Below, piece by piece: positions 10,396 to 20,707 of a DNA stretch of 64,000 bases (its first letter is position 1; each line of letters starts with the position of its first letter). Below the pieces are notes generated by a model. That model was not told the origin of the DNA, made no database searches, and saw only the letters and a program-made list of their open reading frames with translations. Origin of the DNA: Phytophthora colocasiae (taxonomy: Eukaryota > Oomycota > Peronosporomycetes > Peronosporales > Peronosporaceae); assembly GCA_018806915.1 (NCBI GenBank), contig JAGKQI010000099.1, positions 806,001 through 870,000 on the forward strand. The letters are read 5' to 3'. The translations under genes were made by a program, and so were the position numbers.

Positions 10396-11679
10396 ATGAC
10401 GGCTCCGTGCGCGTGCTACAGGCCTGTTCAAGCGTCAAGACTCGGTCCACATTCTCCTTACCATCTCTTCATCCTCCTGGCGATTTTACTGCTCTCAACT
10501 CTCCTCTCTTCGGTCGCTGCGAGCTCCGACTTCCTTCCTCCTCCTGCCCCAGTCACAGGCCTCTCTAAGGCTGATCTCTGCGCGTTGGACATCGATCGCT
10601 CTCGTTTTGCATTGGACTTGATCAAGGTCACACCAGAGTCTCCCCCAGTGCAAAATTCAAGCGAAAATTACGTTTATCCCAGGATTTTCTGCTTCGTGAA
10701 CACCATTTCAGTCCACCATAAGACTCGTGCGCAGTCCGTGGCCGAAACGTGGGGCCAACGATGCGATAAACTCATGTTCTTCAGTAATACTACAGATACG
10801 ATTGTCGTGGCGGAAGGTACAGCTAAAGAACAGCGGTATGAAGTGATCAAGATGGACGTGATAGCAGATCACAATCATCTGTGGCAGAAGCACAAGGCCA
10901 CACTACGCTACGTACACAAGCACTTCCGACACGACTACGACTGGTTCTACAAGGCCGACGATGACGCGTACGTGATTATGGAGAATTTACGTCAGTACCT
11001 ACGTCGATCCGAAATCATGCAGACGTTCAAACGAGAACCGATGCAGATGGGTCACCGATTCAACTTGACTCAGGAATTGGTGAGCTACTACATTGTAGAC
11101 GACTCTCTGGAAGCCATTTGGCGGTCGAGGTGGGAGCGGTGGGTGTTTAACTCCGGAGGACCTGGATACGTCATGAATCGCCTGTACTTGGACAAGATCG
11201 TCAGCATTTTGCCTGACTGGACGTGTTTATCGGACAGACACAGTGAAATGCTGCCAGATGATGCGTCCATCTCGTTCTGTATGATGTGGCACGATGTTTT
11301 CCCTTGGGACACACGAGATCATCAAGGACGAGAGCGGTGGCATGCGGATAAGCCGAAAGGAGTGTTCTTCACCAACCCGAACCGAGTAAATTACTGGTAT
11401 GTGCAGTATCACGAACACATTGGCGGTGTGAGGTGGAAAGAAGCAGCCGCTGCACCTGATAGCGTGGCTTTCCACTACATCAGTCCAGCCCTCATGTACC
11501 ATTTAGAGCGGACTTTGTACCTCTGTCGAGAAGGAGACGATGTGCCGGATGTTACTGCGTTCAACGAGAAATACCGACTCGCTATTGGCAACGATACCAT
11601 GGTATACCAGGACGTGCCTCAAAAGAAACCTGTTGCACCAGTACAGCAGCCGATTGTGACTGTAACTCAGACAGCTTAG
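10396..11679 (+). CDS. GT31 family beta-1,3-galactosyltransferase (C1GALT1/core-1 synthase-like)
   Basis: A 427-aa type II membrane glycosyltransferase, expected in the Golgi and transferring a sugar, probably galactose, from UDP-sugar to O-linked glycans. The first ATG in frame is at 10396. A single membrane anchor lies at residues about 23-42 (HLFILLAILLLSTLLSSVAA). The catalytic domain follows: ISVHHKTRAQSVAETWG opens the fold, DDD at 188-190 (FYKADDDAYVI) is the metal-binding DxD motif, and GGPGYVMNR at 254-262 and LPDDASISFC near 288 are family motifs. Sugar specificity is inferred. It is intronless and converges with exportin-5 at a 72-bp gap. A truncated paralogue starts at 36823. Confidence 0.85.
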   Translation: MTAPCACYRPVQASRLGPHSPYHLFILLAILLLSTLLSSVAASSDFLPPPAPVTGLSKADLCALDIDRSRFALDLIKVTPESPPVQNSSENYVYPRIFCFVNTISVHHKTRAQSVAETWGQRCDKLMFFSNTTDTIVVAEGTAKEQRYEVIKMDVIADHNHLWQKHKATLRYVHKHFRHDYDWFYKADDDAYVIMENLRQYLRRSEIMQTFKREPMQMGHRFNLTQELVSYYIVDDSLEAIWRSRWERWVFNSGGPGYVMNRLYLDKIVSILPDWTCLSDRHSEMLPDDASISFCMMWHDVFPWDTRDHQGRERWHADKPKGVFFTNPNRVNYWYVQYHEHIGGVRWKEAAAAPDSVAFHYISPALMYHLERTLYLCREGDDVPDVTAFNEKYRLAIGNDTMVYQDVPQKKPVAPVQQPIVTVTQTA

Positions 11680-11751
11680 AGCAGTTTTGTTGCATTTGCA
11701 GCTATAGATTTGCTTGTCTAAAACCCTTTATTTGTGCTAAGGTGTTACTTG

Positions 11752-14700
11752 TCACTGTGTGCCGAAGAGGGACTGCGTATCGAGATTTGGGTTCTGCGCT
11801 TGATGCCACTTGATCTGGTTGTCGAAATCTCGGCTGGGGATCACTAACTTCTCTGGTAGATCGGGGATTTTCTTGACCGAAGAGCTGTTTTCTCCTAAAA
11901 TCACTCCTAACGGCGATGCAGACCCGGATGCTAGCGCTTGCTCACGACGAATGGCCAAAATCGGCATCTCCAACAGCTCCTTGAACGCGTTCTTCTGTGT
12001 CTTCATGCTGTGTTTCTCGCGCAGTAGAGTGTCGAGCGCTTCTACCTGGCCAGGAGAGACATCCGGAAGTGACAACAGGATCTCACGGGGAGCTGCACAC
12101 AATGACGAAGCAGGACGAGGCGGCTGGTTGCACGGGTCGATACCCTTGCATTCTTCCACGGGGATCAAGCCCAACGTCAGTCTGCAGTAGATGTTACGTG
12201 CCAGGTTGATGATCTCCCACTTCAGTCCGTCTTCCTTCACATGGCCAACATATTCACGTAAGATTCCCTGCAATGCTGCTCCGAAGAGGTCGCGGCCCAG
12301 TAGAGCATGGTATTTGGTGTCAGCATGCAACACGTTAACTAACTTGTCGCCAAGCAGCACTGCCTTCCGACAGCTCAGTGTGTCCTTCCAGCAAATCACT
12401 TGAGTCAGAATCGCGCCGATAGCGAACGGTAACGAAGGAGACTCGGCCAGAATGTAGTTGCGGAGAAAAGCATCTTCAGGACTTGTAACGTGTTTGGGAT
12501 TGTCAGTGTCCGTCCCCACGACTGTTTTCGGATCAATAGCATACTCGATAAAGTCCACAAACTGGCGCGTCAGCTCCATCACCATCTTCTCCCTGGCAAT
12601 TTCCTGCTTGGCGTCTTCAATCCCAACAACTAAAGCGCTCCAAGGAGTCTGAACTGGTTTCTCTCCAGCAACTGGACGTTGGAAGATCGATGTTGCGCGC
12701 TGAGCAAAATGACCGAACAAAGTTGCAAGCACCGGGTCAAGTAGGGAAGGATACAGTTCTCGTGGGCAGTTTTTCAGGAAAGGCAAGTACACGTACGCCA
12801 AAGATCCCTTCAAGTGGCGGTGCTCCATCACGTTTAAGTCACTGAGCATACTGTTCTGCAGCATCGAAGCCACTTGCGGGTTCTTGTAGAAACTAGCTTG
12901 GCCCACTGCCACGCCCATTAAATGGTACGAGATATCGCGTACATTCTTATGCCACTTGGACCACTTGGAAGCAGGAGGCAACTTGTTCACTTCCTCTTCT
13001 TCGAGCTGATTCTTTCCTCCAAGTAATTGAGCGACCTCGTCCACTGAGACGCTGAGCAGCCAGCAGGCAGTAGGCATCTTCAACAGCGCTTCTTTCACAG
13101 CTGGTTCTTGGAGGCCGTGAAGGGAACGAACAAGTGCAAGTAAATTAGGCAGCAAGTGCGGCCACGCGCCTTCAAACGCCCCTGTGTCAGCAGGAGCTTT
13201 GGGTGAAAACGCCACTCCAGCTCGCTTCGCAATGCCATACAGCGTCGTCAGCGTTTTAACGATCATCCCCAGCAGTTTCTTGGACTTTTCATCGGTGGCA
13301 GCAGCTTCAATAGCGGTAACAAGGTTCTGCGGTGAACTCACAAGCGCCGTCATCTCTGAGGACGTCCATTGGGTCAGTGGGTCTTGCACAATTTGTTGGA
13401 CGAACTGGACACGCTCCTCCCTGTTCTCCATGGAGTTGGAGACCAACACCAGCATTTCATACAGCATTACTCCTTCAGTGTCGGTCACACGATCCGCGGC
13501 AAACAGTTCTTGAGCTTTCGTACACAACACCGGGAGAACTGGCAAGATGTGAGCAGGAATCGCCTGGCAGATGGAAACGAGAGATGACAGTGCCCTCCGC
13601 CGAACGTTGATGGTCGCACTACTCATTCTGCCGTGCACGTCCTCGCCAGACATGACAAAATTGATATTCGCAAAGAGCATTTCAAACACGGCCGTAAGCG
13701 AGGTGCCATCCAGCTGGTAGAACTTGGCGAAGGAGGCCAACACTAAAAGCTGGCGGAATTTAAGGAGGGGGTCAAGAGTGTTGTACGACAGAATCGCCTG
13801 CAAGATCGCCTGTAACACCTGGTGGTTGGTGGGGTTTTGCATTGCATTCGGGGGAAGCTGCTTCACGATGCAGTCAATCAGAGACGAAATTCCTTCGTGG
13901 TACAGATAAGCTGTACTGAGGTTCGTACTGAAGCCACGGTCGGTGGTCAAGTGGTCTGTTCCTGCAGCATACTGCGATAGCACGAAGACCAAACGCTCGT
14001 GTAAAGACTGCAGCACAATGGTAGGGTTCAGATGCACTAGTACTCGTATCAGTGCGTACAGACGTCCTCGAAAGTTGCCGTAGTACGAAATGTACTCATT
14101 GTGGTCGTCAAATTCTTCTTTACTGCAGTCGCATGCAGTTTCTTGAGCTCCTGGGCTGTCACGCTCGGGTGAGGCTAACTTGAAATACTTATCGAACGAA
14201 ACCTGTCGAAGCTGATCCAGAATATCAGCCAGAAAAGCTTCTCCTTGCTTCAAAATCGTCTTGTTCTTCAACACCGTGAGCCACAAAATAATCTGCGCTT
14301 CCGTCAAAATCAAACTCGGGTGGGCATACAACTTGCACAAATTCTTGAGAATCACACGCAGCAACGCCATCTCCTGCTCGCCTGGGCCATCCAGCAGCAG
14401 AATATCCAACTGGCACGTGCCCCACGTCACCAACATCTCGTTCACCTTCTTGTGGAAGAGCAAATTGGCTTCCAAATCCGGTTTGAGCGTGATCAGATCG
14501 AGCGAATCCACTTTTTCAATAATCTGGCTGATACTCTGCAGCATAATGGCTCGATTCTCCTTCCCGAAACCTCTCGTCATATAAACTTCTAGGCATTCAG
14601 CTCCAGCCACTCGGAACTCCTTCTCATCCAGCAGCAATACTGCAACCATAATAAAGTTAGTAGCTGGGTCCACAGGTCGTTCCAATGGCATCCACTCTAG

Positions 14701-15408
14701 AAACTCTTTCAGCATGTCAAGAGCCGCATGGATCAGTCTTTGACTTGTGTTCTTCTGTACTGGAGTAGCCTGAGACTTGTAAATAGCATATTGCTTTTCT
14801 AACTCCTGGTAAACTACTGGGAACAGCTGTGGTAAACACACGTTAAGTCCTTGAAGGATATCTTTCCTCCTAGCTGGCGGAATGGACGTGTTGAACGAAC
14901 TGCTGACGCAATCTTCTGCTAAAGACCGCAAGATCATGAGCACCAGCTCCACTTGTTTACTGGATCCAGTCTGCCACACTTGAAGTAGTTCCGGTAGAAG
15001 CTCTGGCCACCGTTGAGGGAATTGTCTCTTGGCTATTTGGGATAATAGAGACACTTTCTTCTCCCGTACAAACACCGGTTCTTCCGTTTCTTCCGGTTCA
15101 TTTGCTCTTAATAGAAGCTCCACCAGTTCTACACGCATCTTCTGCTGCTCTTCAACTGGTAGCGACCCCCAACGGGTCAAAACGTGGTGCTCCAGCACAT
15201 GTAGAGCGAAATGTTGACGTGTGTAGAGCTCTAAAGCGTCTCCTGCTCCAGGATTACGATACAGCGCCACAGCGTAGAGCGCACAGTCTGAACGGCTCTT
15301 GAACTCTTCGCAGAAGGCGTAGGCACCCTGACGGTCGCTCGGAGACGCCAGAGGCGAGTGACTTACCTGCACAGCGGCCAAAACCTGCTGGAAGAGCTGC
15401 GGGTCCAT
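11752..15408 (-). CDS. XPO5: Exportin-5 (HASTY-like karyopherin)
   Basis: A 1218-aa karyopherin-beta from ATG 15408, close to the roughly 1200 residues of exportin-5. The N-terminal region has the family signatures HFALHVLEHHVLTRW (about residues 68-82) and RQFPQRWPELLPELL, followed by an alpha-helical HEAT-repeat solenoid through the whole protein. Members export structured RNAs (pre-miRNA, tRNA) and dsRNA-binding proteins from the nucleus with RanGTP. Cargo here cannot be read from sequence. Single exon. On the coding strand CCATTCCGCAATG at the start codon resembles the oomycete Inr/FPR pattern, which would imply a very short leader; this is only suggestive. Confidence 0.9.
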   Translation of the reverse strand: MDPQLFQQVLAAVQVSHSPLASPSDRQGAYAFCEEFKSRSDCALYAVALYRNPGAGDALELYTRQHFALHVLEHHVLTRWGSLPVEEQQKMRVELVELLLRANEPEETEEPVFVREKKVSLLSQIAKRQFPQRWPELLPELLQVWQTGSSKQVELVLMILRSLAEDCVSSSFNTSIPPARRKDILQGLNVCLPQLFPVVYQELEKQYAIYKSQATPVQKNTSQRLIHAALDMLKEFLEWMPLERPVDPATNFIMVAVLLLDEKEFRVAGAECLEVYMTRGFGKENRAIMLQSISQIIEKVDSLDLITLKPDLEANLLFHKKVNEMLVTWGTCQLDILLLDGPGEQEMALLRVILKNLCKLYAHPSLILTEAQIILWLTVLKNKTILKQGEAFLADILDQLRQVSFDKYFKLASPERDSPGAQETACDCSKEEFDDHNEYISYYGNFRGRLYALIRVLVHLNPTIVLQSLHERLVFVLSQYAAGTDHLTTDRGFSTNLSTAYLYHEGISSLIDCIVKQLPPNAMQNPTNHQVLQAILQAILSYNTLDPLLKFRQLLVLASFAKFYQLDGTSLTAVFEMLFANINFVMSGEDVHGRMSSATINVRRRALSSLVSICQAIPAHILPVLPVLCTKAQELFAADRVTDTEGVMLYEMLVLVSNSMENREERVQFVQQIVQDPLTQWTSSEMTALVSSPQNLVTAIEAAATDEKSKKLLGMIVKTLTTLYGIAKRAGVAFSPKAPADTGAFEGAWPHLLPNLLALVRSLHGLQEPAVKEALLKMPTACWLLSVSVDEVAQLLGGKNQLEEEEVNKLPPASKWSKWHKNVRDISYHLMGVAVGQASFYKNPQVASMLQNSMLSDLNVMEHRHLKGSLAYVYLPFLKNCPRELYPSLLDPVLATLFGHFAQRATSIFQRPVAGEKPVQTPWSALVVGIEDAKQEIAREKMVMELTRQFVDFIEYAIDPKTVVGTDTDNPKHVTSPEDAFLRNYILAESPSLPFAIGAILTQVICWKDTLSCRKAVLLGDKLVNVLHADTKYHALLGRDLFGAALQGILREYVGHVKEDGLKWEIINLARNIYCRLTLGLIPVEECKGIDPCNQPPRPASSLCAAPREILLSLPDVSPGQVEALDTLLREKHSMKTQKNAFKELLEMPILAIRREQALASGSASPLGVILGENSSSVKKIPDLPEKLVIPSRDFDNQIKWHQAQNPNLDTQSLFGTQ

Positions 15409-15621
15409 TGCGGAATGGCTGGTAGTATGGTTCTACCCTTTTTTTGACCAATAGAAAGTGGGTTAAAAAGATCTTAGGATATGAGGATAACAGTATTTCT
15501 CTGCTTCAATTGTGGAGGTACAGTAGAACGAAAATTCTACTCGTGGTAGAATACAGAATGAGTGTTCTACCTATAGAAGCAATGCTGGGTATTGAGATTG
15601 CATTAAAGTGGATTAGTGAAG

Positions 15622-16614
15622 TTAGGCGTAGCGCGTGGTGTCAGGGCTTAGAGCTTCACCGTAGTCTCCGGTAGGGTGCTTGTCGTCCAGTGTAGCGTTC
15701 TCCTTGGGTGCTGGGGCTGTGCTGTAGCAGATCAGACCAATGTACACAAGTGCTAATGCCAACCAGTACCATTTGTTGACTGCTTCATCGAAGATGAGGT
15801 AGGAAACTGCGACTGTGAAGATTGGACCCGTGAGTAGACTGAGGTTGAACATGAGAGACTCGGCCCAACGCAGGAAGACCGACGTGATAGTGTAGAAGAC
15901 GAAAAGCACACAGACGTAGCCTGTCATGTAGCCATAGACACGTCCGGTGAAGTCTACGTCCTCAATAGGACTGCGTTCGAGGATGAGCACCTGGATAATG
16001 GACACAATGGACGCCCAGAAGCCCAAAAAGCCCAGCACTTCGATGTTCGAGTCCACGTTGCGGGTCTTGACCACTGCTTGGATCATCACGTTGGACGTAG
16101 CGTAGAACGCTGCAGCAATTAGTGCGTACATGTCACCTCGCACCTCTCGACTGCTGGTTCCATTGGCGGATGACGTGTAGTCGGACACGAAGATGACGAT
16201 GGAGCCACACAATGCGATCATTGCGCCAAGGTAGTGGCGGATCGAGTAGCGTGTCTTGAGGAACAGGTAGCAGAAGAGTGTCACGAACGGTACTGTCATG
16301 TTGAGGATGAGACTAAGCGTAGCGTAGTTTGCGTAGTTGTAGGCTTTGACAGCGAAGTAGTTTCCTTCTACGTCGACAACAGCGAGGATGGCGTAGAACC
16401 ACCAGGGAACTCCGATCAGTGGTGTCTTACGGACGAAGCGGACGAGAAGGTAGACGACTCCGAGCATCACGTACAGACAAGTGCTCTGTAGAGTGGGGAG
16501 ACTAGCGTTCTCCAGTGTCAGGTACTTGGACAGGATACCCGACGCCACGTTGAGCAACATGATGGCCTGGCCGAAGCCGAAGCAGATGAACTGGAACTTG
16601 ACGTCCTCCTTCAT
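15622..16614 (-). CDS. SLC35F-type solute carrier (DMT superfamily)
   Basis: About 330 aa from ATG 16614. The frame is open 49 codons further upstream but without an ATG, so that part is treated as leader. About ten hydrophobic segments cover the protein, starting at FICFGFGQAIMLLNVASGIL. The signature VDVEGNYFAVKAYNYANYA and the later RWAESLMFNLSLLTGP are typical of the SLC35F1/F2/F6 branch of the drug/metabolite transporter superfamily. Substrate is unknown. The C-terminal tail is hydrophilic and cytosolic-looking. It lies head-to-tail with exportin-5, with 213 bp between them. Confidence 0.85.
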   Translation of the reverse strand: MKEDVKFQFICFGFGQAIMLLNVASGILSKYLTLENASLPTLQSTCLYVMLGVVYLLVRFVRKTPLIGVPWWFYAILAVVDVEGNYFAVKAYNYANYATLSLILNMTVPFVTLFCYLFLKTRYSIRHYLGAMIALCGSIVIFVSDYTSSANGTSSREVRGDMYALIAAAFYATSNVMIQAVVKTRNVDSNIEVLGFLGFWASIVSIIQVLILERSPIEDVDFTGRVYGYMTGYVCVLFVFYTITSVFLRWAESLMFNLSLLTGPIFTVAVSYLIFDEAVNKWYWLALALVYIGLICYSTAPAPKENATLDDKHPTGDYGEALSPDTTRYA

Positions 16615-16934
16615 ATCGGACGTGGAGACTTGGGAAGTGAAAGGAAGAGAGGAGCTTCGGTGCTCGGAGCCAGTGGCCTCGAGCTGGAGCTGTCGAGTGG
16701 ACGTACAAATCGTGAATGAGACCGCGTAGAGACTTGCCGGGGATGTATCTGTACCGCACACCGACCGGAGTTCCTGCTGCTGGACTTGACTGCAGTTTGT
16801 AACTTCCTCACTTCAACGGACACTTGACGGTGATCGACCATAGAGAACGCAGTTCAGAAGACTTCAACGTGTTGTGTATGTAGTTTAGCGTGTCTTCGAC
16901 CTACATGTATACAGTAGATCGAAGAACTGCGGAC

Positions 16935-17474
16935 CTACGTTCGCGAGTAAGCTGGTAGTGTGTCTGGTGGTCCGAAGTCGCAACTTCCAGGCGTGTAGCT
17001 CTTAATGTGCGTGGCGATCTGAGCCAGAGTGCAGCATGGACAGAAGAGTGAGGCGCAGCAGTCTCGACAAAATCCGCCAGGGATCTGGAATCTCTCGCGA
17101 GTGAGTGACCTCGCCTTCCAGATCCAAATGAACAGGATCACGTGTACTGTGCCTCCAGTCAGTAGTACGAGGGTGAACAAGGTGACGAGTGCGCACCAGT
17201 ACTCGGCCATCCCCAAGCGAGCCGAGATCTGTGCGTGAGTGACACATGGACAGAAAGTGACCATGCAGCAATTGGGTACGCAGTGCTTGAAGCAACCGCA
17301 GCACAATGTCGTCTCCCAACCTCCGATCTTGATATTGCTCACGCCATCGTTCCGAGCATCCAAATGACCATGGACATTCCTCGGTGGTGTTGACGGAGCT
17401 TCCACTTGAATGGCGTACGGGTGGTCGCCTTGGTCGTATTTCGGGGAGAGTGGTGCAGACTTGTTCATGCTCAT
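16935..17474 (-). CDS. PLAC8 family Cys-rich membrane protein 1
   Basis: A 179-aa protein from ATG 17474 (MSMNKSAPLSPKYD). The frame continues upstream but with no ATG. A proline-rich N-terminus is followed by the PLAC8 domain: CCGCFKHCVPNCCMVTFCPC near residues 57-76, a hydrophobic segment (ALVTLFTLVLLTGGTVHVIL) and CPCCTLAQIATHIKSYTPG. Families with these Cys clusters include plant CNR/FW2.2/MCA proteins, linked to cell size and metal or calcium transport; the role here is not known. It is the first of nine PLAC8 copies in the window, all on the minus strand. Confidence 0.85.
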   Translation of the reverse strand: MSMNKSAPLSPKYDQGDHPYAIQVEAPSTPPRNVHGHLDARNDGVSNIKIGGWETTLCCGCFKHCVPNCCMVTFCPCVTHAQISARLGMAEYWCALVTLFTLVLLTGGTVHVILFIWIWKARSLTRERFQIPGGFCRDCCASLFCPCCTLAQIATHIKSYTPGSCDFGPPDTLPAYSRT

Positions 17475-17633
17475 GAAGGATTGAGCGAATTCGATTGTGA
17501 GGTGGTGCTCCCAGTCGCGGTAAATGCTGGACGACTCACTAATGAGACAGGAACCGAAATGGAAGCCATGATGAGGAACCCGAAGTGAGTGGTGTTCAAG
17601 ATTGATCAGCCACAATTACTACAGCTAAAAGTT

Positions 17634-18185
17634 CTAGCCTATCTTGTATGCTGGAAGTGTGTCTTTGAGGTCCAAAGTCGCAGCTTCCAGGCTTGTAGCT
17701 CTTGACGTGCGTTGATATCTGAGCGAGAGTGCAGCACGGACACCAGAACGCCGCGCAGTAGTCCTCGCAGCAGTTGCCAGGGATATTGAAGCGTTATCGG
17801 GTAAGCTGACGTAGTTGCCAGATCCAAACGAAAAGACTCGCATGAGCAAGGCCGCAGGTGAACGAGAACAACAGCACAAGTGCCAGCAATGCGCAAGTGT
17901 ATGTCGTCACACCTAGAGAGCTGAAATCTGAGCCACCGAGATGCAAGGACAAAATGCTGCCATGGGGCAATTGGGGACGCAGTGCGTGCAACAGCTGCAG
18001 AACCCATTTACCCAGGAGAATTCCTGACGGATCTCTTTTAGGTTGGTTGGAATCTTCAGACGACCATTTCTGCATTGGGCTTGGGGGTTGTGGGTTTCTC
18101 CATTGTCGTAACTGGTGAACGCTGTCTTCTGTCGGTGAAGAAGTGGCTGCTGGAATACAATTTCGCTAAGCCTTACGTTTTGCAA
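17634..18185 (-). pseudogene. PLAC8 family pseudogene A
   Basis: All parts of a PLAC8 gene are present in order on the minus strand but in different frames. The first Cys cluster (CTHCVPNCPMAAFCPC) lies near 17940-17990, the membrane segment (ALLALVLLFSFTCGLAHASL) follows a frame change, then a TAA stop after RQLTR. The C-terminal Cys cluster and KSYKPGSCDFGP end follow, with another frame change before the end near 17634. It lies between two intact copies. Confidence 0.8.
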
Positions 18186-18375
18186 CCAACCTTGTGCTGG
18201 AAAGAGTGCTTCAAGTGTCTAAGATGTACTAGTGGTTCAGACACAGGAATCGTTCCGAACTCAAACGAAAGGAAGGTCATCACTAGCCCCTCTTGAACCA
18301 CGAGGAATAATACTTCTAAAGTAGATATGTATTTATTGCAGCCCCAGCATCCTACTCGTAGGTTCCTGTATCTCT

Positions 18376-18846
18376 TCACGTGCGGTTGTAGGCAGGTAAC
18401 GTGTCTTGAGCTAGGAAGTCGCAGCTTCCAGGCTTGTAGCTCTTGATGTGCGTCGCCACCTGCGCCAAAGCGCAGCATCCGCAGCAGCAGGCTGCCCAGT
18501 AGTCCCCACAACAGCTTCCTGGAATCTGGTAACGCTCACGGGTAAGACTGCGAGCTTGGCAGACCCAAATGACAAACCCGAGACCCCCCGTGATCCAAAT
18601 GAGCAGGAGAGACAGAATCAACGCCACGCCATACTGCATCATGCCGAGGCGTGACGACACCTGAGCGAGCGAAATGCACGGGCAGCAGGAGACCATGAGG
18701 CAGTTGGGTACGCAGTGCGTGCAGCAGTCACAGAAGCCGACGTCCCATTTGCCGGTAGTGATGTCGCCCGGAGCAGTGGCAACCGGTACCGTCTTGGGGT
18801 CCTCCACAGCAATCGCGTAGGGTTTTTCACCTTCCAAGTCGGCCAT
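18376..18846 (-). CDS. PLAC8 family Cys-rich membrane protein 2
   Basis: Intact 156-aa protein from ATG 18846. A short acidic N-terminus (MADLEGEKPYAIAVEDP) is followed by CDCCTHCVPNCLMVSCCPC, a hydrophobic helix (VALILSLLLIWITGGLGFVI), CQARSLTRERYQIPGSCC and a Cys-rich end. It ends KSYKPGSCDF followed by LPAYNRT. It is very similar to the copy at 48464-48916 about 30 kb away, so the two come from one recent duplication or from homogenised array members. Confidence 0.9.
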   Translation of the reverse strand: MADLEGEKPYAIAVEDPKTVPVATAPGDITTGKWDVGFCDCCTHCVPNCLMVSCCPCISLAQVSSRLGMMQYGVALILSLLLIWITGGLGFVIWVCQARSLTRERYQIPGSCCGDYWAACCCGCCALAQVATHIKSYKPGSCDFLAQDTLPAYNRT

Positions 18847-19375
18847 CTTGAGTTTCCGGTGTGGCTTGTTGGAGTCGAGTTAGGAAATGAAGATCATGAC
18901 AAGAAGTTAAAGTGTAGGAGGTGAGATTCATGTATTTTCGGGCAGAAACCACCGACGTTAAGTTTTGCACGACGAGAATAAAGTATCTGTAGCTAGGAGA
19001 AGAGGGATCGATATCTCTATTTACTCCATGACCCACAGAGGTACCTGAGTCAGGATTCCTGTCACGCAGTTTTGCATGGAAACGATTCCACTTCTCCGGA
19101 ACCGCAAATACCCCCACTATAATAAACTGCTTTTTCACCGAGTATATTCAATCGCCGCTGTCACCACATAAGACAGATCGCACGGAAGCATACCCGTACC
19201 GCTGGAAATCTGTCTTAGAGATGTATTGATTCGCATCAAGATTCTGTTTGGAAAAAATAAGTCGCATCAGCTTTTGCAGTTGATACAAGTTGATCCACAA
19301 GCACTAAACGTCGGTGCACCTGCATGAATTTCACTGTTTTCGGCTCTTCCTTCAGCTTTCTTCAGCTCAAACACT
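18847..19375. other. Intergenic spacer in the PLAC8 array
   Basis: No ORF. One perfect 10-bp inverted repeat (TAAGACAGAT at 19169-19178 with ATCTGTCTTA at 19208-19217) has a 29-bp loop. Otherwise nothing is recognised. Confidence 0.4.
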
Positions 19376-19828
19376 TCACGTGCGAGTGTACGCAGGCAGC
19401 GTGTCTTGAGCTACAAAGCTGCAGCTTCCAGGCTTGTAACTCTTGATGTGCGTTGCCACCTGTGCCAACGCACAACATCCGCACCAATAGGCCGCACAGT
19501 AGTCGTCACAGCAGCTTCCCGGGATTTTGAAGCGCTCACGGGTAACGGTGCGAGCTTGGCAGACCCAAAACGCAAACCCAAGACCTCCCATCAGCCAAAC
19601 GGCCAGAATAGCTAGTATCAGCGCGACACAATACTGCATCATGCCGAGGCGTGACGACACTTAACCGAGCGAGACGCATGGACAGCACTAGACCATGAGG
19701 CAGTTGGGTACACAGTGCGTGCAGCAGGAACATAATCCCACCTCCCAGTTTCCGGTCAAGATGTCTACCGGGGCAGTTTCGGTTTGAATAACCTTCTGAC
19801 CCTCCACAGTGATCACGTGGTCGGGCAT
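19376..19828 (-). pseudogene. PLAC8 family pseudogene B (two in-frame stops)
   Basis: A single uninterrupted frame from ATG 19828 to 19376 (151 codons with stop) encodes the whole PLAC8 architecture. Two premature stops break it: TAG at 19688-19690, after CVPNCLMV where intact copies have Ser, and TAA at 19661-19663, where intact copies have Gln. Everything else is conserved, including the CCALAQVATHIKSYKPG end, so inactivation looks recent. It is the last copy before the effector and transposon island. Confidence 0.85.
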
Positions 19829-19920
19829 CTTGAGTCCCGTGGTCTTGCGCGTTAGTTGTTGTCGAGTTACGGGATGAAAGAAGTTAAAGTAAGCTCCACT
19901 CTCTCACTCTCTCTCAAGCC

Positions 19921-20376
19921 ATGACAACTCGATTCACACTCGTTCTCACGGCGTTCGCTTTCATCAGTGGCGCTGTGTTCGCTCAAGGTCCTCGTGGTCC
20001 TGGTCGGATGGGCCCCATGACTCGACCACGTGAGCAGTTTGGCGGTGCTGGCGGCATGAACGGACTCGGTGGAGGTGCCAACGGCTTCGGCGGAGGTATG
20101 GGCGGCTTCGGAGGAGCTGGTGGCGGTGGTCTTAATCAATTCGGAGCTGGCGCAGGTGGTGCTGGTGGCTTTGGAGCTGGCAACCAACTCGGTTTTGGTG
20201 GAGCCAGCGAAGCGGCATTCGGTCGAGCTGGTACAACTACGACTAACGGGTTCATGAACGGTGCTGGTGTTGGTGCTGGAATCGGCGGCAATGGCAACGG
20301 CGGACTGGGCAATGGAGGCAATAGAGGTCCCGTGACACCTGCTCCAACCGTATCAACTCCTCGCAATGACCTGTGA
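19921..20376 (+). CDS. Glycine-rich secreted protein
   Basis: A 151-aa ORF with a clear signal peptide (MTTRFTLVLTAFAFISGAVFA, cleavage before QGPRG). A glycine-rich body follows (GGAGG, GGFGG, GAGAGG runs), ending GPVTPAPTVSTPRNDL. Glycine-rich secreted proteins in oomycetes are often cell-wall or extracellular structural proteins; that role is inferred. The stop at 20374 is followed by about 330 bp of further glycine-coding repeats in shifted frames, so the gene may once have been about twice as long. Confidence 0.6.
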   Translation: MTTRFTLVLTAFAFISGAVFAQGPRGPGRMGPMTRPREQFGGAGGMNGLGGGANGFGGGMGGFGGAGGGGLNQFGAGAGGAGGFGAGNQLGFGGASEAAFGRAGTTTTNGFMNGAGVGAGIGGNGNGGLGNGGNRGPVTPAPTVSTPRNDL

Positions 20377-20707
20377 CGCCTGCTCCGACGGTTTCTGCCG
20401 GTTCCTGGTGCTGGTGGACCTGGTGTTGGTGCTGGTGAACCTGGAGCAGGAGGCCTGGGTGGTCCTGGTGTCGGTGCTGGTGGACTTGGAGCAGGAGGCT
20501 TGGGAGGTCCTGGTATTGGTGCCGGTGGTGGTGGTTGCAGGACCTGGAGGTTTCGGAGGCATCGGTGGCGCTGGTGTTGGAGGAGTTGGCATTGGTGTTG
20601 GCGGTGGTGTAGGCGGATTCGGTGGAGTTGGTGGTGGCTTTGGAGGCATCAATGGCGGGGCTTTTAGGGCTGGAGGACTCGGTGGCCCATGTGTAGGCTG
20701 CTTGTAG
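20377..20707 (+). pseudogene. Out-of-frame glycine-rich continuation
   Basis: After the TGA at 20374 the plus strand repeats the VTPAPTVS coding motif in another frame, then gives GPGVGAGEPGAGGLGGPG in a second and GPGGFGGIGGAGVGGVG in a third, ending GPCVGCL and TAG at 20705. Each stretch keeps the Gly-rich code, so this was probably coding and was broken by indels, as expected in repetitive sequence. Assembly slippage is an alternative. Confidence 0.5.

Noticed and set aside
14245..14592. Plus-strand ORFs inside exportin-5
   Set aside because: Shadows of the long conserved minus-strand gene.
19169..19217. 10-bp inverted repeat as a possible tRNA or other RNA gene
   Set aside because: No tRNA arms, no A/B boxes and a 29-bp loop; no support beyond the stem.
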